From Tenebrio molitor (taxonomy: Eukaryota > Arthropoda > Insecta > Coleoptera > Tenebrionidae), in the NCBI RefSeq assembly GCF_963966145.1, contig NC_091050.1:14198001-14262000 (forward strand): a stretch of 64,000 nt of DNA, in the 5' to 3' direction. Made by a program: the position numbers and the translations under genes. Positions 33,001 through 43,941 of the stretch are shown in pieces (positions within the stretch are counted from its first letter, which is position 1; every line of letters begins with the position of its first letter). The notes below the pieces were generated by a model. The model had not been told where the DNA came from. It was given only the letters and a program-made list of their open reading frames with translations, and searched no databases.

Positions 33001-36000
33001 AAATCAAATAAAAAAACAGCAAACGATCGATGTAAACTGTTTATTCAAAGAAACCAACTGAACTAAATGCGCTCTACTCATACAAAAAAAGGTAACTAAA
33101 CGATAAAGAGTGCAAAATAAATTATCTACAAAACTAGAAATTAAGTATAAAAAACAAAATTTCGCTAGAAATCATAAGAGAAAAAAACACAAGTATAACT
33201 GTCGTATAATATTGCCACTTTACCTTCAATTCCTTCAGTACTTTGCATAGAAAAATCGCAATTAATAACAACGTAAGGCAAGAACTAATTTAGGACCTCT
33301 ACAACATAGGAAATTTATTGCCATATCGTTACAATCTAACAATATCTACACTAATCGTAACATTGGTATAGTAATTTGTATTTAGGGGGGTAAAATTTGA
33401 GCGGAGCTAAGTAACAATCAACGTACATGAGATCAACACCCAAAAACTCTCTAACCTCTCCTCACCTACACCTGCGACCCTCCTTGGAAGACAAATTTTG
33501 GCACCGCAGACCTGCTACTAGTGGTGAATCTGTGCGACCGTAACCTGACAAGATGTCGGCTACGCCTCCATTTCAATGCCTCGAACTTATTTAAAGTCGA
33601 GACGGTAAAATTTTAACGATCCACTAAACTTTACTACCCACTCCAGTCGACAACAACAGAAAGAGTGACGCGCAGAATTTTACCCCAATAAATATGGTCA
33701 TCAATCACACGAACATATATCGTTATAAAAATATTTGGACTCTCTAGATATAATATAGTATAAAAGTAACGAAAAATATTGCCAATCGATCGCATTAAGG
33801 CACGTTCAAGGCACTAGCTCATGTTTTGTTTGTGTATGATTTTGAGGTGGGCCAGCATGTTGTCCTTCCTGGTGAAATCCTTGCAGCAGACCGGACACGA
33901 GAACATCTTGACGTCCAGCTTGTGCGAGGTCATGTAGTGCCGGCAGAAGTTGCTGATGTGAGTGTAGACCCTGCCGCACACCGTGCATCTGTACAAATTG
34001 TCCTTCTCCCGCACGCAGAAGTCCCGCGCCGACTTGTCCGGGTCGCTGATCTTCTTCGAGTAGTTGACGTACTTGAGGGGCTTGAAGTCGTACGACGCGT
34101 CGTCGAGGACGATCTCGTAGTTGGCGAAGTCGTCCACGTCGACGTCGGTCAGACTCAGACTCTTCCGCTTCTTCTTGGGCCCGTCCGAGATCCCGTCGAG
34201 GACCATCTTCGGGTCCAGCTTGATGTCCAACGTTTCGTAGTTGGAGTCCAGCTCCTGGATGTCGTTGTCGTTCTCTTCTAACTCTATGTCGGACGTCGAC
34301 GTGTCCTGATATGGCAGGTTGTACTCCTCGTGCAGCGACGAGTTGAAGTCTATACAGTGAACGTTGCTCGGCGAGGAGCGATCTTTGTCGTCTGCAATTC
34401 AAGAAAACGACCACGGGTGAATGCGAAGCCGACACCGTCAAGCACTGTGTTATTTATGTTCAACAACAAAGGGAAAAGCTATAGGAAATAAGCCGCGAAT
34501 GAATCTCTGTTAATACTAGAGTGAATGTTATATGGAAATGTGGCGGAAACTGGCTCATTCCTTAAACTCTTCCCTTATCAGTAAAAATGATTGGACTCAC
34601 CTCACAATTGATGCACAACTACACAGTGAAAATTCACTAGCAGCACTATAGCTTTTCCCTTCACACTTAACATTGGAAAATTGACACTTACTTAAAAAGA
34701 AAAACTACCAAGTTATTGTCAATATTGTCTTAACACTAGGCGCACAATTTTCGACCGAAAAAGAGAAAATGATATTTTGACGATGACGCAGCTTCGAGAC
34801 TGTCTTCACTTTAGTGCGGATGTTGCAAGCGTCTTACATAAGCTCCACAACATAAAATTTTATTACCGATAAAATCCGGAATCGCTAAATCGTTAAATCG
34901 ATTTTGGCTTCTGGGTTCGCCGGAAATTGCGGCGAATTAATTTCTCTAAATGGCACCCCGACCAACATGCAGTCCCGAACAATTCTACAATTTGTTTACG
35001 AAACTAGTTGCAGATTGCTTCGCCTCGAAACGAAGCCCAACCTTGGGCTTTGGAGCGTCGATCATTGTTGCAGCTAATGTCAAGGCTGCCACCCCAGTGC
35101 ACGCGGTGCCGAATGCAAATCGCCTGATCGTTTTCGCACCCCGCGTCCCCTTTACGAAATCTCTGTTCGACTTACCGGAAGACTGAAAATCGTCGGCGTT
35201 TTTCGCGTTATTAAACGTCTGCTCCTTCGACGTCCCGGCGACCGGTTCGTTCTCTTCCTTAACTTTGGCATCGTCCAGATCGTTATCCTTCGCGTCCGAC
35301 TTGCCCGTGCTGCAGTCGGAGTTGTTCCCCGTGAACCCGTCCATTCCCATCTTCACCTCTAGCATCTCGGGACTGCCCTGCACCAGGGCGTCGCCCCTGT
35401 CGAAGTCCTCGCCGGGGGTGCCGTTCGAGCTCCCCGACAGCTTCCGAGGCCGGCCACGCTTCCTCTTCGGTTGGAGGAGAGCGTTGCCGAGCATGTTGAG
35501 CGGGTTGCCGAACCTTTTGTTCTGTTGCAGTCTTTGCAGATGTGGCATGTTCGCGTTCATTTGGTTTTGTTGCGTCAACGACGACGTTATTGTATCACAT
35601 TTCTCTTCGTTTACCTCGGTCAGACCCTTAACAAAAAAAATTACATCAAAATCAAAGTCGTTTCTTTCGGAATATTATTTTTAACCTCCACCGACTCATG
35701 ACCGCGATCAAGACAAATACTCGGCCCACGCCAAACTACCCAATCACGATTTTCTTTCGTTAATTAAGCATCAACGGAGAGTTGTCAAAATGGCGACAAA
35801 AAATTCGTACAAACGAGGAGCGAGGACGTTTTCAATTTCCGTGACCGTTAATCATAACATCTATTACCTACTCTTTCTGCATTTCATTTCGAATTAAGAA
35901 TCGTTGATTACTTGTCGTAATTATTTACTTTTAATTACAAAACCCCTAACAGCGACAAAAACGTAGGAAATTCAATTTCATGGCTGTCGATTTACAGCGC

Positions 36001-39000
36001 GTGGACAACGTTCGCGCAAAAATTATGACCAACTTCACTTCTAGTTCCCAACTTGTTAAATTCAATAGAAATTTAACTTTGCCCAATTTTTTCTTTTAAG
36101 GTTTCACCCCGTTCCCTACCCTCTGTTCATTAAAAAAATCTGAAAACTGTTCGTGTAAAAATGTTCAAAATTAAATGTTTATCATGAATAATTCACAACT
36201 CTGTGACATTCGTCACTCGACACAAATAAAAATTTTTTTAAAATCCAAAATATTTGCTTACAAAACCCTCTACGGGAAATAATTTCAGATTAACAATATT
36301 CCACTCAGTGTTCTAAAATAGGCTGTGACTGTGAAGAATCATATCTAAGCTTTATTCATCACTCGTGGCGCCGACATTATCCCACATCGAAAAAAAAACG
36401 AAAAATACAAAGATACAATTCCACGCCAATCTAAGCTGTGGCTCTTAACCGTCACGTCTGAGCTTAATACATCACGACGCTTCAACATTCAGGACTTTTT
36501 TTCCCGATAATTTTATTTTGTTCTTATTTTTCTTGTTATTCAACAATCTATAAAGTATCTGTTATCAGATTAGCAAAACAAATGTCAAAATTCGATCATT
36601 TGTCCGATTACGTTGTGATTTGTGAACATCACGTTTAACCTTGATTTCATCGCTCCAAGATTCGCAATCACTTCTCTTTAATTTCCATAATTTGTTTTTT
36701 TTTTATTATTTAAAAATACTTGATTTCTATGCATAAAAAAGACAAACAAACATGTAGTAATCCTACGCCAGCGCCAGCTGCGGTTCTTAGCCATCATGTC
36801 TTAGCTTAATTCATCACAAACTAATAACTTCGCTCCATTCTTCCACATTTACATGAAAAAAAAATAATAAATGCAAACTTAAATCCGGGCCGGTGGAATC
36901 CATGATTCGTAAGAATCACATCTGAGCTTCATTCATCGCTTTAGACTCATAACCACTTCTTTACAACTCACATCGTGTATTTCTATTTTAAAAAATCGAA
37001 AAAATTCTTTTTCTATTATCAAAAAAGTAAAACTCAAACAATAACTTTACGTCGGTGTACGCTGAAATTCTTAGGGCCGGTTGCACCAACGTGAGTTAAA
37101 TTTAACTACAGATTAAAATATACGAAAACATTGTTATAACAATAGGTAACTAAAGTAACGAAGCATTTTAACCCACAGTTAACTTTAACTGGCGTTGGTG
37201 CAACCGGCCCTTAGCCGTCACGTCTGAATTCAATTTATCCAATTTCCTTATTAAAAATTCAAGAATCTACAAAAACTTTATTTTCAATTTTGAAACACAA
37301 ATTTTACATTCACTCTCAGTGGCGAACGTCATGTCTGAGCTTAATTCATCGCCTCAGATTTATCTTTCTTCTACAATTTAAGATTTTTCTTTGAAAGAAT
37401 TCGCAACTTATCCGATTTATATTAAAAAGGAAAAACAAACAATCTGTCTGGGTGTAACTCACGAGTCGTGATCCTTCACCATCACGTCTTAGCTTAATTC
37501 ATCGTTTTGTTACTACTGTTTCTCTAGAACTTATTTAAAATATCTATTTTCTTATGTCAGTGAAGACTGTGATTCTTGGCGGGCACGTCTGAGCTTAGGT
37601 GATCACAGCAGCACCCCAACTTTCCTGATTTTTTCCTCTATGCTCTGTAATGTACAGGGTGAGTCAAGTTTTACAGCCCGATCGAACACACCCACGTCTA
37701 ATCGATTTAAAATTGTCAAAAAATTCAGGAATGATTGATTGTGTATTGCTGTAGAACATTCTGTAGAAATTTCAAAATTTTGAATGAAACAGGTCAATAC
37801 TGGTCGTCAATGTCATTTCAAAATTTGGTTAGATTGTCACAAATTAAAAAATTTCCCCTGCCTGATTATGCCCATGTCAACAAAATGTCAAAAAAATTTG
37901 AATTGTTATTAAAAAAATGACAATTAATGTCATCAACATGATGATAGGTCATGATATTTACGACCGTTTTACAATAGAGCATTTTCCATTGCGTCAAAGC
38001 ATGATTTTGACGACCAGTTTTTTTTGCTCGCGACAGTACTATTCCGGACACGGAATCTTGGCCACAACTGACATTTAACTGACAAATATGTGTGAACTGG
38101 CCTTTATTGAATATAACCTAACTTTTGACTCGATAATGCTATTTCCCTGCTTTTTTGATGTCACAATAAAAACTTCAAAGTGATTTTTAATAATTGTCAT
38201 TTATTAATGACACTAATGATTGGTTTACATATTTTTTTTAGAAATGTCAAAAAAATGTTGGCCAAGATTCCGTGTCCGGAATAGTACATTTCGTTTTAAT
38301 TCAATAACCGCTACATTAATATACCTGGGTGTCCTTTCGAACCTTTAGGAAAAATTTGCTGTCATTGAAATCTTGAAAACATCACTGGAATTTGATATTA
38401 AAGTGGAAAATTTAGCTATGATTTATTATAAAATTGGGCGGTCACTTCCACAAAAGAGGTTGGACATGGGTTGTTTATGACACCCTTTAGGGACTTAAGA
38501 ATTACTACAAAAGTTCTCAGCTGTTTACCCCAACAATGAGGTATTTATTTATGACTCTGTAGTTGTAAATCTTGGGTCATTTTTCGCTGTTAACGTTAAA
38601 ATTGAAATAATTCAAAAACTAATAATTTTCTTTTGATGCGAATTTCATCAATGTGCTCTTTGAATTAATTGTGAATTATGAGCGTGTTCGAATTTTTTTT
38701 TTGCTAAAATCGATACGAGAAAATTGAAGCCTTATATCAATGGAACGTAACCCTAACGTTTCGTAATTTTTTGCTATTTTCTTATTGGGTTTATCGTGCA
38801 ACTTTGACTCACCCTGTACAAAACAACAAACATTCCAATTCAATGAGAATTCGATCGTTTGTCCCAGTAGCTGTGAGCACGTCTGGGCTTAATTCGTCAC
38901 AATTTCATCCGATCAAAAACTTAACTATTTTTCGAGTCAAAAATAAACCATAAAAGGTTTAACAAAGAGATTTTGAAATTTTTTAAATTGCGAAATTACA

Positions 39001-40025
39001 AAATTCTTTCTGCTTCTTGAGAAATGACAAGACAACAAGATTTTGTCCTTCCGGGAGAAACTGTCATTTTACGCTCGTTCCAAGAACTATGTATGTTTAA
39101 CGATTTTCGAAAGGGGCACCATAAAATGTCCATTTGGGTGTCCCTCGCCCTGAACAGTATTTCTTTTCCCATTAATCTTTCTTTTAAATATTCCCTTTCC
39201 AGTTTAGTACACGTTTTCGATTTTCCCTCCGCTCGTTTCTCTTCTCGATCCACTCAATTTCCTCTTGCAAAATTCCTTTCTCTGGCATTTCCCTTTGCCA
39301 ATCTTTAGACAAATTACTACTTGTAAGCACAATTTTGACGTAAACGACGTTATAATCATCGATCTTAATTTCAATCTAATTGTAGATCTAAATTACATCG
39401 AAATGAGTTTTTCAATGGTACAAGATAATTCCGTGTAAGCTACTAACGACAACGTTCTCGGAACAACCAAGACTCAATCCTGAGGGTGTCAGAGCCTGAT
39501 TGGCGAAACACGTTCTGTTTGAATAGTGCGCGATCGAGCGATGCACTCTCGTTAATAATAAAGTGTGGACGTACCTTTATCCGGAGACTCTCCGCCACCC
39601 GGAGGAAGGCCGTGAGCCTGTCCTGGTCGACGCTGACCTCTCCCCTGTACATGAAGTCGAGGAGGCTGCGCATGTCGCTGTAGGGGACGTCCTTCAGGAT
39701 GACGATGGGGTGTTTGTCGGGGTGGTTGACGAACAGCGCCTGGAAGTAGGGGCTGCACGCGGAGAGTACCATCTTGTGGGCGCGGAGGAGCTGTCCTTCC
39801 ACGGCCAGCGTGACGTCGACGAAACTCTCGTCGTGGAGGAGCTGGTCGAATACTGACAGCAAGTTCGACTGATGGTTGTTCCATCGGAGACAGAAACGTT
39901 GGGAAGACATGTCTTGCGGAGCTGGGGATGCTAAGTCTGGCTGATACTGTGTCGGGTTCGGGTACCGATAGTTGCTACTTGTCATTGGTGGTACGGGCGC
40001 AATTTTGTTACTTGTCGGTGTAACA
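29317..40025 (-). CDS. ttk: tramtrack: BTB zinc-finger repressor with three alternative terminal exons
   Basis: Ttk represses transcription in insect development (neural fate, tracheal and eye development, follicle cells). The BTB domain mediates oligomerisation and C2H2 finger pairs encoded by alternative 3' exons choose the DNA target. Here a BTB exon (coding 39910-39575, phase 0) joins a common exon (35626-35176, ending in phase 1), which can join any of three terminal exons whose acceptors all accept phase 1: 34391-33814, 32953-32424 and 30044-29317. The predicted proteins are 454, 438 and 504 residues, each without internal stops. The BTB sequence SSQRFCLRWNNHQSNLLSVF is closer to Ttk than to Lola or Bric-a-brac. 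Drosophila Ttk proteins are longer, mainly in low-complexity linkers. Upstream non-coding exons were not located. Confidence 0.9.
30045..32423 (-). other. ttk intron and 3' UTR of the Ttk88-like exon
   Basis: AT-rich sequence directly after the Ttk88-like stop, with a minus-strand AATAAA at about 30984-30989, suggests a 3' UTR of roughly 1.4 kb; the remainder is intron for the isoform ending at 29317. No reading frame or repeat was supported. Confidence 0.5.
32424..32953 (-). CDS. ttk: ttk terminal exon, Ttk88-like zinc fingers
   Basis: The acceptor TGATGTTTTAG precedes 32953 and the exon enters in phase 1 (GAT, Asp). An Ala/Thr/Ser-rich stretch and a basic cluster (KRRARRRATSQ) lead to RYASIKEGVYQCTECAK, then KNKYSFQRHAFLYHEG, and the second finger FPCPVCTKEFSRPDKMKNHM. 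These words closely match the Ttk88 (beta) finger pair known from Drosophila, where this isoform recognises a different site from Ttk69. The tail after the fingers is very short (about 20 residues, ending FFPIP) compared with Drosophila. Confidence 0.9.
32954..33813 (-). other. ttk intron and 3' UTR of the Ttk69-like exon
   Basis: 860 bases follow the Ttk69-like stop. A minus-strand AATAAA at 33314-33319 is a candidate polyadenylation signal, giving a 3' UTR of about 500 bases. Nothing else was recognised. Confidence 0.5.
33814..34391 (-). CDS. ttk: ttk terminal exon, Ttk69-like zinc fingers
   Basis: The acceptor TTGAATTGCAG precedes 34391 and the exon enters in phase 1 (GAC, Asp). An acidic region of about 130 residues (SDIELEENDNDIQELDSNYE) leads to the fingers YRCTVCGRVYTHISNFCRHY and FSCPVCCKDFTRKDNMLAHL. 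The THISNFCRHY and FTRKDNM words are those of the Ttk69 (alpha) pair whose DNA complex has been solved for Drosophila, so the base-contacting helices are conserved. The protein ends eight residues after the last finger helix (KIIHKQNMS), without the long C-terminal tail of the fly protein. Confidence 0.92.
34392..35175 (-). other. ttk intron with open continuation of the common exon
   Basis: The donor GTAAGT lies at 35175 and the acceptor at 34392. The first 190 bases stay in frame with the upstream exon for about 62 more codons before a TAG-type stop at 34985. The rest is AT-rich with no other feature. Confidence 0.7.
35176..35626 (-). CDS. ttk: ttk common linker exon with AT-hook-like motif
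   Basis: The acceptor TTTTTTTTGTTAAG precedes 35626, and the first codons GLTEVN continue the BTB exon exactly as in Ttk proteins. The exon encodes 150 residues and ends one base into a codon. A basic PKRKRGRPRKLSG segment (residues about 165-177 of the protein) is an AT-hook-like and probable nuclear-import motif. A lysine-acidic sequence AKVKEENEPVAG further on fits a SUMO-site consensus (VKEE). Shared by all three predicted isoforms. Confidence 0.88.
37074..37210. mobile_element. PIF/Harbinger-like MITE, 137 bp
   Basis: The left end is GGGCCGGTTGCACCAACG and the right end is its reverse complement CGTTGGTGCAACCGGCCC, and inner bases also pair. The three bases TTA flank both sides (37071-37073 and 37211-37213). 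A TWA-type duplication with G-rich ends is the established signature of PIF/Harbinger. Removing the element and one TTA restores a normal array unit (ATTCTTAGCCGTCACGTC). Confidence 0.88.
37653..38818. mobile_element. 1.17-kb inverted-repeat element inserted in the array
   Basis: TACAGGGTGAGTCAAGTTTT at the left and, reverse-complemented, TACAGGGTGAGTCAAAGTTG at the right form terminal inverted repeats of about 15-20 bp. No transposase was recognised inside. Subtracting its length leaves 129 bp between the array cores at 37582 and 38877, a normal spacing, so it is a discrete insertion. Confidence 0.75.
38039..38284. mobile_element. Nested 246-bp MITE with TA target duplication
   Basis: CTATTCCGGACACGGAATCT with TTGGCCA at the left is matched perfectly for 26 bp by the reverse complement at the right, and both ends are flanked by TA (38037-38038 and 38285-38286). 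A TA duplication points to the Tc1/mariner superfamily. It lies inside the 37653-38818 element and is therefore younger. Confidence 0.88.
39575..40025 (-). CDS. ttk: ttk BTB/POZ exon (first coding exon)
   Basis: The acceptor CTCTCTGTTGCAG precedes 40025 and the donor ATAAAG/GTACGT follows 39575. The start ATG at 39908-39910 was chosen because MSSQRFCLRWNNHQ is the usual Ttk N-terminus and a purine stands at -3. An in-frame upstream ATG at 39985 would add 25 residues (beginning MTSSNYRYPNPTQ). The 112 codons cover the BTB fold: VDVTLAVEGQLLRAHKMVLS, ACSPYFQALFVNHP, HPIVILKDVPYSDMRSLLDF, MYRGEVSVDQDRLTAFLRVA. The exon ends in phase 0 after SLRIK. Confidence 0.93.
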
Positions 40026-43000
40026 CTGCAACAGAGAGTCGCGTCAGAGGGTGGGTCACGATGACAAAGAAAAATTTCCAACGATCAAAAACCAGCATCC
40101 AAATCCACATTTCCAGTATTATAAATCTAATCCGTCCATTATACAAAGCGGCAAAACAAGTTTGTTTATTTTTATGAATATTGTTTACCGGCGGTTATGT
40201 AAGACTCGGATGGGCACTTTGTTAGCGCGACCGTTCGACTCGTTCGATTGGATGTGTGCATTTCCGACCATTCAAAAATTGCAAGTTTCGTTTTTTATTG
40301 TTGTCGACGAGTAAATACTCGGGTTTTACCGGCGCCTTTGCAAGTTTAATTAGCACTAGAGGATCCAATTACTGCGTTCATCCTTTTTTGGGCAATATTT
40401 TCTAATTATGTCGATAGCTTGAGCAATTAATGAGTAAAAAGGATTCGCCGAGCCTGAAATTAGGAAAATTAATTTACCATTCAACAAACAGGTAACTGGT
40501 CGAAGAATTTATGTCTACATTCTATTATTACGGGCTTTAATTAATGATGACGGTTTTCGCTCGAAAAAACTGTTTGCTATTAGACACTCATTTTCCAGCA
40601 TTAGAAGGATGTCGAAGATGTTAAGGACGTCGCATTATGGGAATATTTATGTGATTTTTTGTCTCTGCAAGACGCTTCCGATGGTGTAATACGATCAGAA
40701 CTGGTCACCTTGTTGTTGCACAACACGAGGCGGTAAAGTGGACGAAACTACAAGAATCCAATAAGCGCGACAAGAGGTGTGTGTGCTGAATTCTAAAGCG
40801 TTCGAGGAAAAAATGTGGTGAAGGAAAAAATTTCGTCGATTCGTCGACAGGTTGGAAACCACCGGACCGTTAGAAATAAAAACGGGAAAATAGAAAAAAT
40901 GCAGATAAAGAGTGCTTGTGAAAAAAATGCAAGTGGAAGCGAGTCAGACGAGTGTGTGGTGCCTATTTAAAAATATTTGCATAGAAAAAGAACAAGGAAT
41001 TGTAATAAATTTGAATTTCAAGTCGATTTGGGTGGAGGTGGCGGGTCGGGGGGCTCTAATTTGAAACAAAGCAGGAGCGATAAGGATCTGAGTGCAAAAA
41101 GCAAGGCAACGAAAATTTTTCAAACGTTCCAGTGTCAGTTTGCAGATATACGATAGTAACGACGACACATTTACATAAACAATTTTTATACGCCCCTTGA
41201 AGGTCAAACATCGGTATCGGCACGCGAACCCGCCACACAAAATGCCGATCACGTGATGGTGGATCTGTCAAAAAGTCGCCACTTTTCCCCGGCGTCCCTT
41301 ACACCGAAATCAATAACCGTTCGCGATTTTCCCAAAGGCCTGATAAGACGGCGGGGGTCTTGGGTCGGTGTCGAATCTCGAAAGGGGCCACCCGATAAGA
41401 CGGTCGGTCGGTGGTGACGACAATAATACCGCAATTACGCCACCTACACACGCACCGAAAATAATTTCCCCCGGTGATAATCCATCCTGGTCTCGATATG
41501 CTGAATAATGTATTTATTAATGAATTTTTTGCGGCTTCGAAGGTCGTTATCGCGTTATTTTGGGCACGGCCGCGAGTCGGGGGTCCGAATTCGAATAGGG
41601 CGCCACCAGCAAGGCCTACGCGATTCGCGTTGTGATTCACACAGGTGTCCAGTTGGAGAAGCGGAATCGTTCTTGAACTCGCATTACATCACAGCCGTCC
41701 CCGTCCCCCCGACGCATCTACTCGCACTGCAACATAAACATTGCACCGAAACGCACAAATTCCACGTGTCGAGACTGCACCCCCGGGAATGGTACAGCCC
41801 TCCGCCATGTTTGACGTTCGACTCCGCCAGCAACACCCCGCCTACCGCGATCGGCGTTCCGGTGGCCCCCGGCGCGGGGTGGCGCGGAGCGATCGTCAGG
41901 GCCGCGGGGGCCGAGCGGAGGCCCCGGGGGCGGCCGCCGGGTCGATCGATCGGGGGCCAGGGTGGCGGCGCGGGTTCGCGGCGGCGGCCGGGCGGCGGGT
42001 GATCTGCCCCCAGTCGGCGGCGCATCGTCGAAATTACCTTTGTCGAGCGGCACCACTAAAAAAGAGGGTTGAATCCCCGGACAGGACAACTAACACCACA
42101 ACACTTCAAGACGCCATGTCAGCAAATGTCTGTTCGTTCGGGACTGGTCGGGGTAGTTCGGGGTACAAAGAACCGCGAAGTGTTCGAATGTTCGTTTGGC
42201 GGAGTCGCGTTTTCCCTTCGGCTCTCATAATAAAGGCACCGTTACGCACGCCTTCCTCTGCGCGTTACTTCGTCGGACATTTAAAGCGGCATTTAAACGG
42301 GTGCGACGACAAATTTAGGCTGGAAACGGTCGGAATTATTTTCGGCATGCGCGCTCCGAAAGGGTGTGCGCAAATCGCTAATAACCTAAAACACTTACGC
42401 AACAGCGTGTCCTTGGCGGTTCACTCGCGGTCCAAACCAACTGCGACGCACTGGAACGCCACCATTGCAGATAGTAGGGTGCGATCGGCAGTGGTGCGCA
42501 CCCTTCGGCTAACTAAATTGAACTCGAGCCCCGCGCAGCTCCGGCTCAGAATACCACCACCACACTGCCGCGCTGACCTTGGGAATTGTGGATGGCCAGC
42601 CGGCCAGGCGAGCCGTCGCCCCCAAGCCGCCGAACGCGCTCTCCCACTCGTTTGGTCCGCTGGAGTTGAGCTCTTACATTGAGGGCTCGTGCAGCGGCCC
42701 AGCGCTACAGTGCTGGGCGTGCGGACCGCCGCGGCCGCCACTCCCCACGCGGACCGCTCCACGAAACGGGGATACACGTGCAAGTCGACGTGGGGTGGTT
42801 GACCCCCCTCAAAAAGAGGACGGCTTTTCGACTCCTCGTAACACTTTTTCCAAGAATGCGCCCCTATGCTCCAGCGCGCCCGTACCGCAACAGGTGGCCG
42901 ATTTTCCTCTTGGAATCCTGTTGATTTTCGCCATCCTATTGGAATCCGCTCCACCATCCGTACCCCCTAGACGCGCCTTCTTCCTCCCGTTATTTATTGC

Positions 43001-43941
43001 CCGCATTTTCACGCGGAGCCAAGTCGGGACGGTCTGGAGGTCAGCCAATCCCCGCAACCGACTCCTTCCTCATTTTTTTTTCTTATTGGAACGCACCCGG
43101 GATCCTCGATACCGCGACCCGGTGATAACGCACTCCTATCGTGAACGCTCTCCTATCACGTACGTGTTTATTTGTTTGTTTTCTTAATGTTGCTCCTTCT
43201 TCCTAATTCACAGCTCTTCTTCTTCGCCCACTGCGAGTCAACGCACGCATATACAGGGCCTTCGAATGTTTTCGAAGAAAGCTGACTCCACCGAGAGAAA
43301 ACGCACTCGACACTTCGTACGTGAATCACACGGTATACTTTCTAAACATTCTGGATTTTTACCAACAAGGAAAGCACTCTGGTGATAACGTCGCTAATTG
43401 AACGATAATTTCCTCAACGTGGGTACTTCTCCAAACCGGAATTGAGGTCGACTTGATTTACCCTTCCCACGACAAAAATTATCACCCCAAATATCAAATT
43501 TATTTCAACCCTCAACCTACTCGATTTTTGAAAATAATTCAACCCCAATTTTTAAACTCACAACGTGACTCAACCCCTAATTTCCAAATTCGAAAATATG
43601 TAGGTACACCTGGTGATACACTAATTTTTTGAAAGTGCCTGTACTACATTTCCAAAAAGATTGTCGACGCAGTTGGCCCTGAAAATTCTAATTTAAGTTG
43701 CCAGTACTGCCATTTATAGTAATTTTAGAGTTCTTTTCTCAAATTTTTCAAGTTTTAGTTAACCTTAATAGTTTACGCTTCTAATCAAAAGACATCTGAC
43801 AACATCAGAGAATTTGTTGATTAAAACAATTGCTATTTCTCCCCATGTCATTTAGATTTTCATTGATATATTCAAGTTGGTTTCTATCAATGAACTGATA
43901 GTTTTCCAACAACCAAAGTAAAATTTCACTTTTATATCAGG
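40026..43941. other. Upstream region of ttk with G+C- and CpG-rich block
   Basis: No protein-coding exon is supported. Between about 41,560 and 43,060 the sequence is strikingly G+C- and CpG-rich compared with its surroundings (for example GGCGGCGCGGGTTCGCGG near 41,963). This inflates reading frames on both strands and may mark the ttk promoter and 5' UTR exon. 40,030-41,550 and 43,100-43,940 hold nothing recognised. Confidence 0.45.

Larger units (their letters stand above)
36340..38905. repeat. Degenerate tandem array with a conserved 22-bp core
   Basis: The core, approximately TCACGTCTGAGCTTAATTCA followed by TC, recurs near 36345, 36450, 36625, 36793, 36917, 37207, 37329, 37481, 37582 and 38877. 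Spacing is 100-175 bp once the two inserted elements are removed. Upstream of many cores is a second conserved word, TTCTTAGCC or similar (GCTCTTAACC, GGTTCTTAGCC). Spacers are AT-rich and poorly conserved, so the core is what has been kept. Confidence 0.75.
35627..39574 (-). other. Large ttk intron with tandem repeat array and transposons
   Basis: Bounded by GTACGT after the BTB exon and the polypyrimidine acceptor at 35627. It contains the degenerate array at 36340-38905, a PIF/Harbinger-like MITE at 37074-37210 and a 1.17-kb element at 37653-38818 with a nested MITE at 38039-38284. The stretches 35,700-36,330 and 38,910-39,560 hold nothing recognised. Confidence 0.85.

Noticed and set aside
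36340..38905. Tandem box C/D snoRNA cluster in the ttk intron
   Set aside because: The minus strand of several cores has RTGATGA-like words, but consistent CTGA boxes at snoRNA spacing and terminal stems were not found; not called.
39575..39910. BTB exon as Lola or Bric-a-brac
   Set aside because: The start SSQRFCLRWNNHQSNLLSVF and the downstream Ttk69/Ttk88 finger exons fit Ttk better than either.
41741..42682. 313-codon plus-strand reading frame, with long antisense companions
   Set aside because: It lies in the CpG-rich block where stops are rare on every strand; the composition is Arg/Ala/Pro-rich without any domain.
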